Assembly: GCF_017168255.1 (NCBI RefSeq)
Contig: NZ_JABFAP010000001.1
Location: 128,881 to 192,880 of the forward strand
Direction: 5' to 3'
Source of the DNA: Agrococcus sp. KRD186
Lineage (GTDB): Bacteria > Actinomycetota > Actinomycetes > Actinomycetales > Microbacteriaceae
DNA: 64,000 bases
In this document: in pieces, positions 1 to 9,158 of the stretch
Layout: each line of letters starts with the position of its first letter
Position numbering within the stretch: position 1 is the stretch's first letter
Notes under the pieces: generated by a model
What the model saw: only the letters and a program-made list of their open reading frames with translations
Told to the model about the DNA's origin: nothing
The model's database searches: none
Translations under genes and position numbers: made by a program

Positions 1-1
1 G

Positions 2-1312
2 ATCACCGCCGGCCTCGAGTTCCTCGGCTGGGTCGAGGGCTCGCCGACCTTCACCATCGTGCTCGTCGCGGCCGTCACCGGGCTGGCGACGCTCTCGGTC
101 GTCTCCGGTCTCGACAAGGGCCTCAAGTGGCTCTCGAACATCAACATGTCGCTCGCGGCCCTGCTGGCGCTGTTCGTGCTGGCGCTCGGCCCGACGCTCG
201 TGCTGCTGCAGGCGATGGTCGCGAACACCGGCAGCTACGTCGCTGCCCTGCCCTCGCTCATGCTCGAGACCTGGCCGCTCTCGACCGACACCTGGGCGGG
301 CGACTGGACGATCTTCTACTGGGGCTGGTGGATGAGCTGGGCGCCGTTCGTCGGCATGTTCATCGCGCGCATCTCGCGGGGCCGCACGATCAGGCAGTTC
401 GTCTTCGGCGTGCTGCTGACGCCGACCCTGATCGGTGCCGCCTGGTTCACCATCTTCGGCGACTCCGCGATCATCCGGCAGCTCACCGAAGGCGATCTGC
501 TGGTCGACGGCGAGGTGAACGTGAACACCTCGCTGTTCCAGCTGCTCGAAGGCTTCCCCTTCGCGACCGTGACGAGCGTGCTGGCGATCATCATCATCGT
601 GTTCTTCTTCGTCACCTCTTCCGACTCGGGCTCGCTGGTGATCGACATCCTCGCCTCAGGAGGTGCCACCGAGACGCCGCGGCTCACGCGCGTGATGTGG
701 TCGGTGCTCGAGGGCGCGGTGGCGGCGGTGCTGCTGCTGGTCGGCGGCACCGCCTCGCTCACGGCGCTGCAGACCGCATCGATCGCCACCGCGCTGCCGT
801 TCTCGATCATCATGGTGCTGGCGTGCGTCTCCCTGCTGCGCGCGTTTCACTTCGAGGTCGCCACGGCGCCCCGCTACATGCGCGCCAGGATCGCATCGGC
901 GGGAGCGGGTGCCGGGGTCGCGGAAGTCGACGAGCAGAGCGGTGCCGAGCCGCCGGGCGCCGAGCCGCTCGCTGCCGAGCCGCACGGTGCCGAGTCGCAC
1001 GGTGCCGAGCCGCATGGGCGCCGCGAGGTGTCGACCACCTTCGCCGGCCTGCCGCTGGGGGAGCCCGATACGCCGACACCCGCCGAGGGCGGCGAGTTCA
1101 TCGTCGCCATGCACGAGGTGCCGACCGCGGCGGTCGAGCTCGACGCCGAGGGTGTCGCGACGCTCGATGAGGCCCGCGTGGTGCAGGACCCGATCGCGGG
1201 CGAGGTCTTCGACACGCCCGAGTTCGCGGCATCCCAGGCCGGCGTCGATCTGGCCGCGGCGGCCGAGGAGCCCCCGGAACCCACGGCGGACGAGGCGCGC
1301 CGCGACGGCTGA
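2..1312 (+). CDS. BCCT family transporter, C-terminal part (5' end outside window)
   Basis: Betaine/carnitine/choline-type secondary transporter that imports a quaternary-ammonium osmolyte across the cytoplasmic membrane with Na+ or H+. The open frame runs in from the left edge, so the N-terminal helices are missing. The visible part holds the family's Trp-rich signature (FYWGWWMSWAPFVGMFIARI, near 320-380) and further hydrophobic helices up to about base 850. After the last helix there is a cytoplasmic tail of about 150 residues, acidic and of low complexity, that contains five tandem pentapeptides of the type GAEP(P/L/H) encoded at 941-1015. Long tails in this family can act as osmosensors, but this one has no recognisable domain. 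The family call is firm; the substrate cannot be told from what is visible. Confidence 0.9.
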   Translation: MTAGLEFLGWVEGSPTFTIVLVAAVTGLATLSVVSGLDKGLKWLSNINMSLAALLALFVLALGPTLVLLQAMVANTGSYVAALPSLMLETWPLSTDTWAGDWTIFYWGWWMSWAPFVGMFIARISRGRTIRQFVFGVLLTPTLIGAAWFTIFGDSAIIRQLTEGDLLVDGEVNVNTSLFQLLEGFPFATVTSVLAIIIIVFFFVTSSDSGSLVIDILASGGATETPRLTRVMWSVLEGAVAAVLLLVGGTASLTALQTASIATALPFSIIMVLACVSLLRAFHFEVATAPRYMRARIASAGAGAGVAEVDEQSGAEPPGAEPLAAEPHGAESHGAEPHGRREVSTTFAGLPLGEPDTPTPAEGGEFIVAMHEVPTAAVELDAEGVATLDEARVVQDPIAGEVFDTPEFAASQAGVDLAAAAEEPPEPTADEARRDG

Positions 1313-1322
1313 TGCGCGGCGG

Positions 1323-2039
1323 CTACGCCGGCGGATCGAGCGCGACGAGCAGGATGCCCGTCCAGTGGCAGCCGAACGCGATCACGGTGCAGACGTGGAA
1401 GATCTCGTGGAAGCCGAAGTGGCCGGGGAAGGGGTTGGGCTTCTTCAGCCCGTAGAAGACGGCGCCGACCGTGTAGGCCAGGCCGCCGGCGATCGTCAGG
1501 ATCGCGGTGGCCGCGTTCGCCGCCCAGATCTGGCCCATGAAGGCGACCGCGGCCCAGCCCAGCGCCAGGTAGATGGGCACGTAGAGCCAGCGCGGCGCGC
1601 CCAGCCAGAAGACCCGGAAGGCGATGCCCAGCAGCGCGCCGCCCCAGATCACGGCCAGCAGGATCCAGTCGGTGGGGGAGGGCAGCGTCAGCATCGCGAT
1701 CGGCGTGTAGCTGCCGGCGATCAGCAGGAAGATGTTGGCGTGGTCGAGCCGCTTGAGCACGACACGCGTGCGCTCCTGCCAGGCGAAGCGGTGGTAGACG
1801 GCGGAGATGCCGAACAGCAGCACGCCCGAGAGCGCGAACACCGCGGTCGACCAGGTGGCGACGGGGCCGTCGGCCAGCACCACCAGGAGGATGCCGAGCA
1901 CGAGGGCGAGCGGCGCGGTGGCGGCGTGGATCCAGCCGCGCCAGGTGGGCTTCTGCTCGATGGCCGCCTCGGCGATCGCGTCGCCGGCGGCCTCGATGAA
2001 GGGCAGGTGGGCGTCTGCCGGGTCGTTCAGGGCTCGCAT
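1323..2039 (-). CDS. trhA: Hemolysin III / PAQR-type membrane protein (TrhA family)
   Basis: A 238-residue seven-helix integral membrane protein of the PAQR/hemolysin III family. Conserved family positions are visible: SAVYHRFAW after the second helix, DHANIFLLIAGSYTP in the middle, and HEIFHVCTV near the C-terminus, whose His residues form the presumed metal site. I place the start at the ATG at 2039, because longer in-frame starts would run into the divergent prenyl transferase gene at 2111 and the region between looks like a shared promoter. In Mycobacterium tuberculosis a hemolysin III gene (Rv1085c) also lies divergent to the short Z-prenyl diphosphate synthase gene (Rv1086). Membership is firm. 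The physiological role is not settled; members have been linked to membrane-lipid homeostasis, and the haemolysin name is historical. Confidence 0.9.
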   Translation of the reverse strand: MRALNDPADAHLPFIEAAGDAIAEAAIEQKPTWRGWIHAATAPLALVLGILLVVLADGPVATWSTAVFALSGVLLFGISAVYHRFAWQERTRVVLKRLDHANIFLLIAGSYTPIAMLTLPSPTDWILLAVIWGGALLGIAFRVFWLGAPRWLYVPIYLALGWAAVAFMGQIWAANAATAILTIAGGLAYTVGAVFYGLKKPNPFPGHFGFHEIFHVCTVIAFGCHWTGILLVALDPPA

Positions 2040-2110
2040 GGCTACAGCGTACGGCGTACGCAGTGACCGGATGCGCATGCTTCCGTCGTGCGGGCCGATA
2101 GATTCAGCGG

Positions 2111-2887
2111 ATGCGACTGCGCAGCGCCCCGGGCTCACCGCTCGTCTACCGCTACTACGAGCGGAGACTCCGGCGCGACCTCGAGCGGGCGCCCGTGCCG
2201 CGCCACATCGCCATGATCATCGACGGCAACCGCCGCTGGGCGCGCGAGCAGAAGCTGGCCACGGCTGGGCACGGCCACCGTGCGGGCGCCGCGAAGCTGC
2301 GCGAGTTCGTCGACTGGTGCGCCTCGATCGGCGTCGAGGTCGTCACCCTCTACCTGCTCTCGCGCGACAACCTCAGCGGCCGCGCGACGGAGGAGCTGGG
2401 AGAGCTGTGCGAGATCATCGCCGAGCTCGCCGACGACCTGTCTCGGCAGCCGGGACGACGCATCCGTCACGTCGGTGACACGAAGGGGCTGCCGGAGCCG
2501 CTCGTCGGTGCGCTGCAGGCCGCCGTCGACCGCACCGCGCGGCAGGACGGCATCCACGTGAACCTCGCCGTCGGCTACGGCGGCCGGCACGAGCTGGTCG
2601 AGGCGGTGCGGCGCATCGTCGCCAGCGCGGGCGACGTCAGCCACGAGGAGCTCGCCGAGCGGCTCACGCCCGAGCTGATCGCCGAGCACCTCTCGACCGC
2701 CGGCCAGCCCGACCCGGATCTCGTGATCCGCACCTCGGGCGAGCAGCGGCTGAGCGACTTCATGCTGTGGCAGAGCGCGCACAGCGAGTTCTACTTCGTC
2801 GAGGCGCTCGGGCCCGACCTGCGCGAGGTCGACTTCCTGCGCGCGGTGCGCGCGTACGGGCTGCGGGAGCGCCGCTACGGGAAGTGA
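2111..2887 (+). CDS. uppS: Isoprenyl (cis-prenyl) transferase, Z-FPP synthase-like
   Basis: Cytosolic cis-prenyl transferase of 258 residues that condenses isopentenyl diphosphate onto an allylic diphosphate, a step towards the polyprenyl phosphate carrier for cell-wall glycans. The catalytic motif HIAMIIDGNRRWA lies at residues 32-44 with the Mg-binding Asp at 38, and the C-terminal RTSGEQRLSDFM segment carries the conserved Arg/Ser positions. The N-terminus (YRYYERRL) resembles the short-chain Z-farnesyl diphosphate synthase Rv1086 of M. tuberculosis, and the divergent hemolysin III neighbour supports that. Chain length cannot be assigned from sequence alone, so the uppS symbol denotes the family. 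Confidence 0.88.
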   Translation: MRLRSAPGSPLVYRYYERRLRRDLERAPVPRHIAMIIDGNRRWAREQKLATAGHGHRAGAAKLREFVDWCASIGVEVVTLYLLSRDNLSGRATEELGELCEIIAELADDLSRQPGRRIRHVGDTKGLPEPLVGALQAAVDRTARQDGIHVNLAVGYGGRHELVEAVRRIVASAGDVSHEELAERLTPELIAEHLSTAGQPDPDLVIRTSGEQRLSDFMLWQSAHSEFYFVEALGPDLREVDFLRAVRAYGLRERRYGK

Positions 2888-2958
2888 GCCGCGGGTGCCG
2901 CGATACCCTCGTGAGACGGTGATCCCCGCGCCGTCCGCTCACTGAAGAGGTCTCGATC

Positions 2959-5337
2959 ATGGTCAAGCCCGCCCCCGACCACGACATCGACGAGGCCCGC
3001 GTGCGGGTGAGCGAGCCGAAGACCACGGCGGTCGGCGTGCCCGCCGTGCTGCACGCGCTGCAGATCGCGAACGACCAGATGGGCATCGTGCGCTCGGCGC
3101 AGACGCTGCTGCGCGTCAACCAGAAGGACGGCTTCGACTGCCCCGGCTGCGCGTGGCCGGAGGAGGAGAAGCGGCACGTCGCCGAGTTCTGCGAGAACGG
3201 CGCGAAGGCGGTGGCTGAGGAGGCGACCGTGCGCCGCGTGGGGCCGGCGTTCTTCGCGCAGCACTCGCTCGCCGAGCTGCGCGCGCACGACGACTGGTGG
3301 CTGGGCCAGCAGGGCCGGCTGACCGTGCCGATGATCAAGGACGCCGGCGCGAGCCACTACCGGCCGATCTCCTGGGACGACGCGCTCGCCACCATCGCCG
3401 ACGCGCTGCGCGCGCTCGACGACCCGCAGGAGGCGATCTTCTACACCTCGGGCCGCGCCTCCAACGAGGCGGCGTTCCTGTACCAGCTGCTCGTGCGCGG
3501 CCTGGGCACCAACAACCTGCCCGACTGCTCGAACATGTGCCACGAGTCGAGCGGCTCGGCGCTCACCGAGACCATCGGCATCGGCAAGGGCACCGTCTCG
3601 CTCGACGACATCCACCGCGCCGAGCTGCTGATCGTCGCCGGCCAGAACCCCGGCACGAACCACCCGCGCATGCTCAGCGCGCTCGAGAAGGCGAAGCGGA
3701 ACGGCGCGCGCATCATCGCCGTCAACCCGCTGCCGGAGGCTGGCCTGGTGCGCTTCGAGAACCCGCAGACGCCGCGCGGGGTGATGCTCGGCGGCACGAA
3801 GATGGCGGATGCGTTCCTGCAGATCCGACTGGGCGGCGACCAGGCGCTGTTCCAGGCGATCGGCAAGCACCTGCTCGAGATGCACGAGGCCGACGGCGGC
3901 GTGTTCGACACCACGTTCATCGAGGAGCACACCAGCGGCTTCGCGGCCTACCGCGCCGCGCTCGCGGCCCAGGGCTGGGACGAGCTCGAGGCCGCCACCG
4001 GCTTCGACGAGGCGCGCCTGCGCGAGGTCGCCGAGCAGGTGCGCGCCTCGAGCGCGACCATCGTCTGCTGGGCGATGGGGCTGACGCAGCACAAGCACTC
4101 GGTGCCCATGCTGCGCGAGGTGGTCAACATGCTGCTGCTGCAGGGCAGCATCGGCCGCCCCGGCGCCGGCGTCTGCCCCGTGCGCGGCCACTCGAACGTG
4201 CAGGGCGACCGCACGATGGGCATCTACGAGAAGCCGCCGGCCGAGTTCCTCGACGCGCTCGACGCCGAGTTCGGCTTCGCCGCGCCGCGCGAGTGGGGCT
4301 ACGACACCGTCGAGGCGATCCGCGCGATGCGCGACGGCCGCGCGAAGGTGTTCATGGCGCTGGGCGGCAACTTCGCCAGCGCCACGCCCGACACCGCCGT
4401 CACGGAGGCGGGGCTCGAGCGCATGGAGCTGACCGTGCAGGTCTCCACCAAGCTCAACCGCTCGCACGTGGTCACGGGCGGCCGGGCGATCATCCTGCCG
4501 ACGCTGGGCCGCACCGACCGCGACCGCCGCCGCGGCGGCGAGCAGCGCGTCACCGTCGAGGACTCGATGGGCGCCGTGCACGCCTCGCGCGGCCGGCTCG
4601 CCCCGCCGAGTGAGGGCATGCTGAGCGAGGTCGCCATCGTCGCCCGGCTGTGCGCCCTGCTGTTCGAGGGCGCGGATGCGGTGGGCAACGCACCACAGGC
4701 CGACTGGGACGCGCTCGAGCACGACTATGCACGCATCCGCCACCACATCTCGCGCGCGGTGCCGGGCTTCGAGCGCTTCGAGGAGCGCATCGAGAAGGGC
4801 CGCACCCTGATGCTGCCGAACGGTCCGCGGGACGCGCGCAGCTTCGCGACCGTCGACGGCAGGGCGCGCTTCACCGTCAACCCGCTCGAGTACCCGCGGA
4901 TCCCGGCCGGGCGCCTGCTGCTGCAGACGCTGCGCTCGCACGACCAGTACAACACCACCATCTACGGCAAGGACGACCGCTACCGGGGCATCACGGGCGG
5001 CCGCCGGGTGGTGCTCGTGAACGCCGACGACATCCGCGAGCTCGGCTTCGCCGACGGCGAGATCGTCGACCTGGTCTCGGAGTGGACCGGCGCCGACGGT
5101 GCCCTGCAGGAGCGGCGGGCCGAGGCATTCCGGCTGGTGCCCTACCCGACGCCGCACGGCAACGCCGCCGCCTACTACCCGGAGACGAACGTGCTCGTGC
5201 CGCTCGACTCGGTCGCCGACGTCAGCGGCACGCCCACCTCGAAGGCGGTGGTCGTGCGGCTCGAGGCGCGCGCGGCCGGCGCGGCGGGCGCATCCGGTGC
5301 GGCGGCGGGCGCGGCCGACGGCGCCGCGGAGGGCTGA
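2959..5337 (+). CDS. FdhF/YdeP family molybdopterin oxidoreductase
   Basis: Large (792-residue) bis-MGD molybdoenzyme of the formate dehydrogenase H-like YdeP group. An N-terminal CPGCAWP motif provides Cys61 and Cys64. Residues around 100-600 hold the molybdopterin-binding core and about 650-760 the C-terminal molydopterin dinucleotide-binding domain (SHDQYNTTIYGKDDR). The segment SNMCHESSG places Cys194 where FdhF carries its catalytic selenocysteine, so this is a Cys version with no recoded stop. The fdhD gene begins one base after the stop, supporting a sulfur-dependent Mo site. The true substrate of YdeP-type enzymes is not established, so formate is only a possibility. The last 25 residues are an Ala/Gly-rich tail. 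Confidence 0.9.
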   Translation: MVKPAPDHDIDEARVRVSEPKTTAVGVPAVLHALQIANDQMGIVRSAQTLLRVNQKDGFDCPGCAWPEEEKRHVAEFCENGAKAVAEEATVRRVGPAFFAQHSLAELRAHDDWWLGQQGRLTVPMIKDAGASHYRPISWDDALATIADALRALDDPQEAIFYTSGRASNEAAFLYQLLVRGLGTNNLPDCSNMCHESSGSALTETIGIGKGTVSLDDIHRAELLIVAGQNPGTNHPRMLSALEKAKRNGARIIAVNPLPEAGLVRFENPQTPRGVMLGGTKMADAFLQIRLGGDQALFQAIGKHLLEMHEADGGVFDTTFIEEHTSGFAAYRAALAAQGWDELEAATGFDEARLREVAEQVRASSATIVCWAMGLTQHKHSVPMLREVVNMLLLQGSIGRPGAGVCPVRGHSNVQGDRTMGIYEKPPAEFLDALDAEFGFAAPREWGYDTVEAIRAMRDGRAKVFMALGGNFASATPDTAVTEAGLERMELTVQVSTKLNRSHVVTGGRAIILPTLGRTDRDRRRGGEQRVTVEDSMGAVHASRGRLAPPSEGMLSEVAIVARLCALLFEGADAVGNAPQADWDALEHDYARIRHHISRAVPGFERFEERIEKGRTLMLPNGPRDARSFATVDGRARFTVNPLEYPRIPAGRLLLQTLRSHDQYNTTIYGKDDRYRGITGGRRVVLVNADDIRELGFADGEIVDLVSEWTGADGALQERRAEAFRLVPYPTPHGNAAAYYPETNVLVPLDSVADVSGTPTSKAVVVRLEARAAGAAGASGAAAGAADGAAEG

Positions 5338-5338
5338 G

Positions 5339-6274
5339 ATGGGCCGCATCGTGACGCGGCACCCGGTCACCCGCGTGCGGCTGGGCAGCGAACCCGTGCG
5401 GCGCGCGGACATGCTCGCGGTCGAGGAGCCGCTCGAGATCAGGGTGCAGGGCACCCCGCTGGCCGTGACCATGCGCACCCCCGGCAACGACGTCGAGCTG
5501 GCGACCGGCTTCCTGGTCTCGGAGGGGGTGATCGCCGGCGGCGGCGACGTGCTGAGCGCGATCCACTGCGGCGGTCCCGGCACCGGCCCGGGCATCGGTG
5601 CGGGCGGCGAGCCCAACACCTACAACGTGCTCGATCTCACCCTCGCGCCCGGCGTCGCGCTGCCATCGCCCGACATCGCGCGCAACTTCTATACGACCAG
5701 CTCGTGCGGCGTGTGCGGCAAGGCGAGCATCGAGGCGATCGAGACCATCTCGCGCTTCGACCTGCACGCCGACGAGACCGTGATCGACGCCGAGACGATC
5801 GCGCGGCTGCCCGATCGGCTGCGGCAGCAGCAGGCGGCGTTCGACAAGACCGGCGGGCTGCATGCAGCCGCCCTGGTCGATGTCGCCAGCGGCGAGATGC
5901 TCGTCGTGCGGGAGGACGTCGGCAGGCACAACGCCGTCGACAAGGTGATCGGCTGGGCCGCCCAGCAGGGCCCGCTGCCGCTGCGGGGCACCGCGCTGCA
6001 GGTCTCCGGACGGGCCAGCTTCGAGCTCGTGCAGAAGGCGGTCATGGCCGGCATCCCGGTGCTCGCCGCGGTCTCGGCGCCGTCGTCCCTGGCGGTCGAG
6101 CTCGCCGGCGAGGCGGGCCTGACCCTCATCGGCTTCGTGCGCGATCCGTCGATGGTCGTGTACACGCATCCGCACCGTGTCGATGTCGAGGGTGTCGAGC
6201 TCGAGGGTGCAGCGCGCGGCGATGCTGAGCGCGGAGGCCGACCCGTCGACCGCGCGGCCGCCGCCGCGATGTGA
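5339..6274 (+). CDS. fdhD: Formate dehydrogenase accessory sulfurtransferase FdhD
   Basis: Sulfurtransferase (311 residues) that passes sulfur from a cysteine desulfurase to the Mo-bisMGD cofactor of formate dehydrogenase-like enzymes. The diagnostic CGVCG motif supplies Cys123 and Cys126 in the flexible catalytic loop, and a conserved REDVGRHNAVDK stretch follows, with GRASFELVQK further on. The ATG at 5339 is one base downstream of the molybdoenzyme stop, so the two genes are almost certainly cotranscribed and translationally coupled; the maturase presumably serves that enzyme. The C-terminal 25 residues after the HPHRVD segment are Ala/Glu/Arg-rich and not part of the conserved fold. Confidence 0.93.
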   Translation: MGRIVTRHPVTRVRLGSEPVRRADMLAVEEPLEIRVQGTPLAVTMRTPGNDVELATGFLVSEGVIAGGGDVLSAIHCGGPGTGPGIGAGGEPNTYNVLDLTLAPGVALPSPDIARNFYTTSSCGVCGKASIEAIETISRFDLHADETVIDAETIARLPDRLRQQQAAFDKTGGLHAAALVDVASGEMLVVREDVGRHNAVDKVIGWAAQQGPLPLRGTALQVSGRASFELVQKAVMAGIPVLAAVSAPSSLAVELAGEAGLTLIGFVRDPSMVVYTHPHRVDVEGVELEGAARGDAERGGRPVDRAAAAAM

Positions 6275-6446
6275 ACCCGGGGAGACGCTGACGTTGCGTG
6301 CAGGTGAACGGTCCTCGCGCATCCGTGTGTCGGTGCTCGGCGGGCGCGGGTTGCGCGCGTAGATTCGGCCCTAGTCGGGCAGATCAGCCCGGCGAGCGAG
6401 CGGCCATCGTGTCTGCGAGCACCACGGGAGGCGACGGCCGCGTGAT

Positions 6447-6461
6447 CCGACCCAAGGTCGG
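6447..6461 (+). promoter_or_regulatory. Small hairpin just upstream of the phoH ribosome binding site
   Basis: CCGACC (6447-6452) and GGTCGG (6456-6461) form a 6-bp stem with a CAA loop that abuts the purine-rich GGAAGGGAG at about 6460-6468 used by phoH. It could modulate translation start; its function is inferred only from position. Confidence 0.3.
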
Positions 6462-6474
6462 AAGGGAGCGCCTC

Positions 6475-7812
6475 GTGCCTGAACTCGCCACCACCCCCGC
6501 AGCCGAAGTCTTCGAGGTCACCGACGTCGAGACCCGCCAGCGCACGTACGTGCTCGACACCAGCGTGCTGCTGTCGGACCCGGGGGCGATCCACCGCTTC
6601 GCCGAGCACCAGGTGGTGATCCCCGTGATCGTCATCGCCGAGCTCGAGAAGAAGCGGCACGATCCCGAGATCGGGTACTTCGCGCGCAAGGCGCTGCGCA
6701 ACCTCGACGACCTGCGCGTCGCGCACGAGCGGCTCGACTTCCCAGTGCCGACCGAGGGCGGCGGATCGCTGCGGGTCGAGCTGAACCACTCGAACCAGCA
6801 GGTGCTGCCCAGCGGCCTGCAGCTGGGCGACAACGACTCGCGCATCCTCGCGGTCGCCTCGAACCTGGCCGGCGACGGCCTCGACGTGTGCGTCGTGTCG
6901 AAGGACATGCCGATGCGCGTGAAGGCCGCCTCCATCGGCCTCGCCGCCGAGGAGTACCTGGCCGAGCAGGCGGTCGACTCGGGCTGGACGGGCATGGCCG
7001 AGATCGCGCTCTCTGGGGAGCAGATCAACGCGCTCTACGAGGACGAGCGCATCGAGACGGCTGCCGTCAAGGACATGGCGCTCAACACCGGGCTGGTGAT
7101 CTCCTCCGAGCGCGGCTCGGCGCTCGGCCGCGTGACGCGGGCCGGCGAGATCTCGCTCGTGCGCGGCGACCGCGAGGTCTTCGGCGTGCACGGCCGCTCG
7201 GCCGAGCAGCGGCTCGCGATCGACCTACTGCTCGACAACGAGGTGGGCATCGTCTCGCTCGGCGGCTCGGCGGGCACCGGCAAGTCGGCGCTCGCGCTGG
7301 CGGCGGGCCTGGAGGCCGTGCTCGAGCGGCGCCTGCACAAGAAGGTCATCGTCTTCCGCCCGCTCTACGCGGTCGGCGGCCAGGAGCTCGGCTACCTGCC
7401 CGGCGACAAGGACGAGAAGATGAACCCCTGGGGGCAGGCGATCTACGACACCCTCGGTGCGCTGGTGGGCGACAACGTGCTCGACGAGGTCGCCGACCGC
7501 GGGCTGCTCGAGGTGCTGCCGCTCACGCACATCCGCGGCCGCTCGCTGCACGACGCCTTCGTGATCGTCGACGAGGCGCAGTCACTCGAGCGGAACGTCT
7601 TGCTGACGGTGCTTTCGCGCATCGGCCAGAACTCGCGCGTGGTGCTCACCCACGACGTGGCGCAGCGCGACAACCTGCGGGTCGGCCGGCACGACGGTGT
7701 CGCGAGCGTGATCGAGACGCTGAAGGGCGAGGATCTCTTCGGCCACATCACGCTGATGCGCTCGGAGCGTTCGCGCATCGCCGCGCTGGTGACGAGCCTG
7801 CTGGAGGGCTGA
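6475..7812 (+). CDS. phoH: PhoH-like protein with N-terminal PIN domain (PhoH2 type)
   Basis: A 445-residue fusion of an N-terminal PIN-like ribonuclease domain (about residues 22-150, with YVLDTSVLL placing an active-site Asp at 28) and a C-terminal PhoH P-loop ATPase (about 230-440; Walker [10 protein letters not shown] at 263-271, Walker B-like FVIVDEAQS). PhoH2 proteins are ATP-dependent RNA unwinding and cleaving enzymes. I choose GTG at 6475, preceded by a strong Shine-Dalgarno sequence; longer in-frame starts have none and read through non-coding-like sequence. In mycobacteria phoH2 lies near fum and glpX; here about 21 kb of catabolic genes separate it from fumC. Confidence 0.92.
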   Translation: MPELATTPAAEVFEVTDVETRQRTYVLDTSVLLSDPGAIHRFAEHQVVIPVIVIAELEKKRHDPEIGYFARKALRNLDDLRVAHERLDFPVPTEGGGSLRVELNHSNQQVLPSGLQLGDNDSRILAVASNLAGDGLDVCVVSKDMPMRVKAASIGLAAEEYLAEQAVDSGWTGMAEIALSGEQINALYEDERIETAAVKDMALNTGLVISSERGSALGRVTRAGEISLVRGDREVFGVHGRSAEQRLAIDLLLDNEVGIVSLGGSAGTGKSALALAAGLEAVLERRLHKKVIVFRPLYAVGGQELGYLPGDKDEKMNPWGQAIYDTLGALVGDNVLDEVADRGLLEVLPLTHIRGRSLHDAFVIVDEAQSLERNVLLTVLSRIGQNSRVVLTHDVAQRDNLRVGRHDGVASVIETLKGEDLFGHITLMRSERSRIAALVTSLLEG

Positions 7813-7839
7813 GGCGCCGCGCGGCCGTTGCAGCGACTG

Positions 7840-7950
7840 TGGACCCGTTGCGGATTCGTGGACCCCGCCGAACGGGTGGTAGCCGAATCGCGGACCCGTT
7901 CGGGATTCGTGGACCCCGCCGAACGGGTCCGGCAATCCGCAACGGGTCCA
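7840..7950. repeat. Nested inverted and direct repeats between two genes
   Basis: A perfect 17-bp inverted repeat, left arm TGGACCCGTTGCGGATT at 7840-7856 and right arm at 7934-7950, encloses two copies of a 25-bp direct repeat at 7853-7877 and 7904-7928 (each starting GATTCGTGGACC). The 7-mer ACCCGTT or its complement occurs five times in about 110 bp. The array lies between phoH (stop 7812) and the next start at 8007 and could fold into a long cruciform or act as a terminator. No transposase is nearby. Confidence 0.7.
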
Positions 7951-8006
7951 TCGTCTGGGGCCGCAGACTTCGGCGGCGCGTGGGCGGGCGCGGCTAGCGT
8001 GAGCCC

Positions 8007-9158
8007 ATGCTCGAGTTGACTCGGTCGGAGGCACGGCGGATGCGACTGGTCGCGCACGGGCTCGATCGCGCCAGCAGGACGAGCGGTGACGCGAGCGCCG
8101 CGGCGGGAGTGATCGCCGGAGACGCAGCTGGCGCAGCTGGATGCACGCCGGTGGAGGTCGTGCACCGCATGGTCGCCATGCAGGGGCAGGACCTGCCGCA
8201 GGTGCTGCGCGCGATCGCCATCCGCTCGGCGCCCGGCACGACGCTCGCCGACGTGCGAGCTGCGTTCGACCGCGGAGAGCTCGTGCGGTCGTGGGCCATG
8301 CGCGGCACGCTGTTCGTCTCGACGCCGCAGGATCTGGCCGTGCTGCACGCGGCCGTCGCGCCGAGGATGCGCCGGCAGGAGTGGCGCATGTGCACCGACC
8401 GCGACATCGACGAGGCGATCGCGGCACGCGCGGCGCAGGTGCTCGTCGAGCATCTGGCCGACAGACCGCGGTCCCGGCCCTCGCTGCTCGCCGTATGGGA
8501 GTCGGCGGGCGTCGAGACCGGGGGCGGCCGGGGCTACCACCTGCTGGCGCTGCTCGCGTACGACGAACTCGTGCGCTTCGGCCCGTTCGACGGTGAGGCG
8601 CAGCTGCTCGTCGGTGGGCCGCCGGCCGCGGTGAGCGGCGCCGAGCGCCTCGTCGACGAGCTCGTCGATGCCGAGCTCGTCGACGCGGAGGCTGCCTTCG
8701 ACGACGCCCTGCGTCGCTTCGTCCTCGCCCGCGGGCCGGTCTCGGCCGATGACGCCGCCTGGTGGCTGGGGCTGCCGAAGACGCTCGTGCGCGCATCGCT
8801 CGCGCGCGCTCGCGGACTGAACCGGGTGCTCGTGGGCGGCACCGAGATGCTCATCGGCGAGGACGCCAGCGGCAGCAGCTCGGGCGTGCACCTGGTGCCG
8901 GGCTTCGACGAGTGGATCCTCGGCTACCGCGACCGCTCGATCACCGCTGGCCCAGCGATGACGCAGGCGCTCGTGCCCGGCAACAACGGCGTCTTCAAGC
9001 CCGCGGTGCTCATTGACGGCCGCACCGTCGGCACCTGGCGCTGGCCGCCGCAGCGCGGCACGCGACCGGTCGAACCGGTGCTGCAGATCGTCGAGGATGT
9101 CACGGCGTCGACCCGGGCTCGCATCGAGCGCGCGCTCGCGCGCTGGCCGCACCGCTGA
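8007..9158 (+). CDS. Winged-helix DNA-binding domain protein (HTH_42/AlkZ-like)
   Basis: A 383-residue cytosolic protein of the winged-helix family that includes the DNA glycosylases AlkZ/YcaQ. Recognisable segments are VVHRMVAMQGQDLPQVLRAI near residue 50, the family's RSWAMRGTLFVSTPQDL near 100, and a C-terminal FDEWILGYRDRS. In this family such proteins share three tandem winged helices. AlkZ members remove bulky or crosslinked bases, but many actinobacterial homologues are uncharacterised, so DNA repair is only an inference. The ATG at 8007 follows the repeat-rich intergenic region; the gene appears to have its own promoter and is followed by about 320 bp without a convincing gene. Confidence 0.8.
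   Translation: MLELTRSEARRMRLVAHGLDRASRTSGDASAAAGVIAGDAAGAAGCTPVEVVHRMVAMQGQDLPQVLRAIAIRSAPGTTLADVRAAFDRGELVRSWAMRGTLFVSTPQDLAVLHAAVAPRMRRQEWRMCTDRDIDEAIAARAAQVLVEHLADRPRSRPSLLAVWESAGVETGGGRGYHLLALLAYDELVRFGPFDGEAQLLVGGPPAAVSGAERLVDELVDAELVDAEAAFDDALRRFVLARGPVSADDAAWWLGLPKTLVRASLARARGLNRVLVGGTEMLIGEDASGSSSGVHLVPGFDEWILGYRDRSITAGPAMTQALVPGNNGVFKPAVLIDGRTVGTWRWPPQRGTRPVEPVLQIVEDVTASTRARIERALARWPHR

Noticed and set aside
6275-6474. Riboswitch upstream of phoH
   Set aside because: Only a 6-bp hairpin near the ribosome site is visible; no match to riboswitch consensus motifs I know.
7840-7950. Insertion sequence ends
   Set aside because: No transposase frame lies between or beside the arms; retained only as a repeat of unknown nature.
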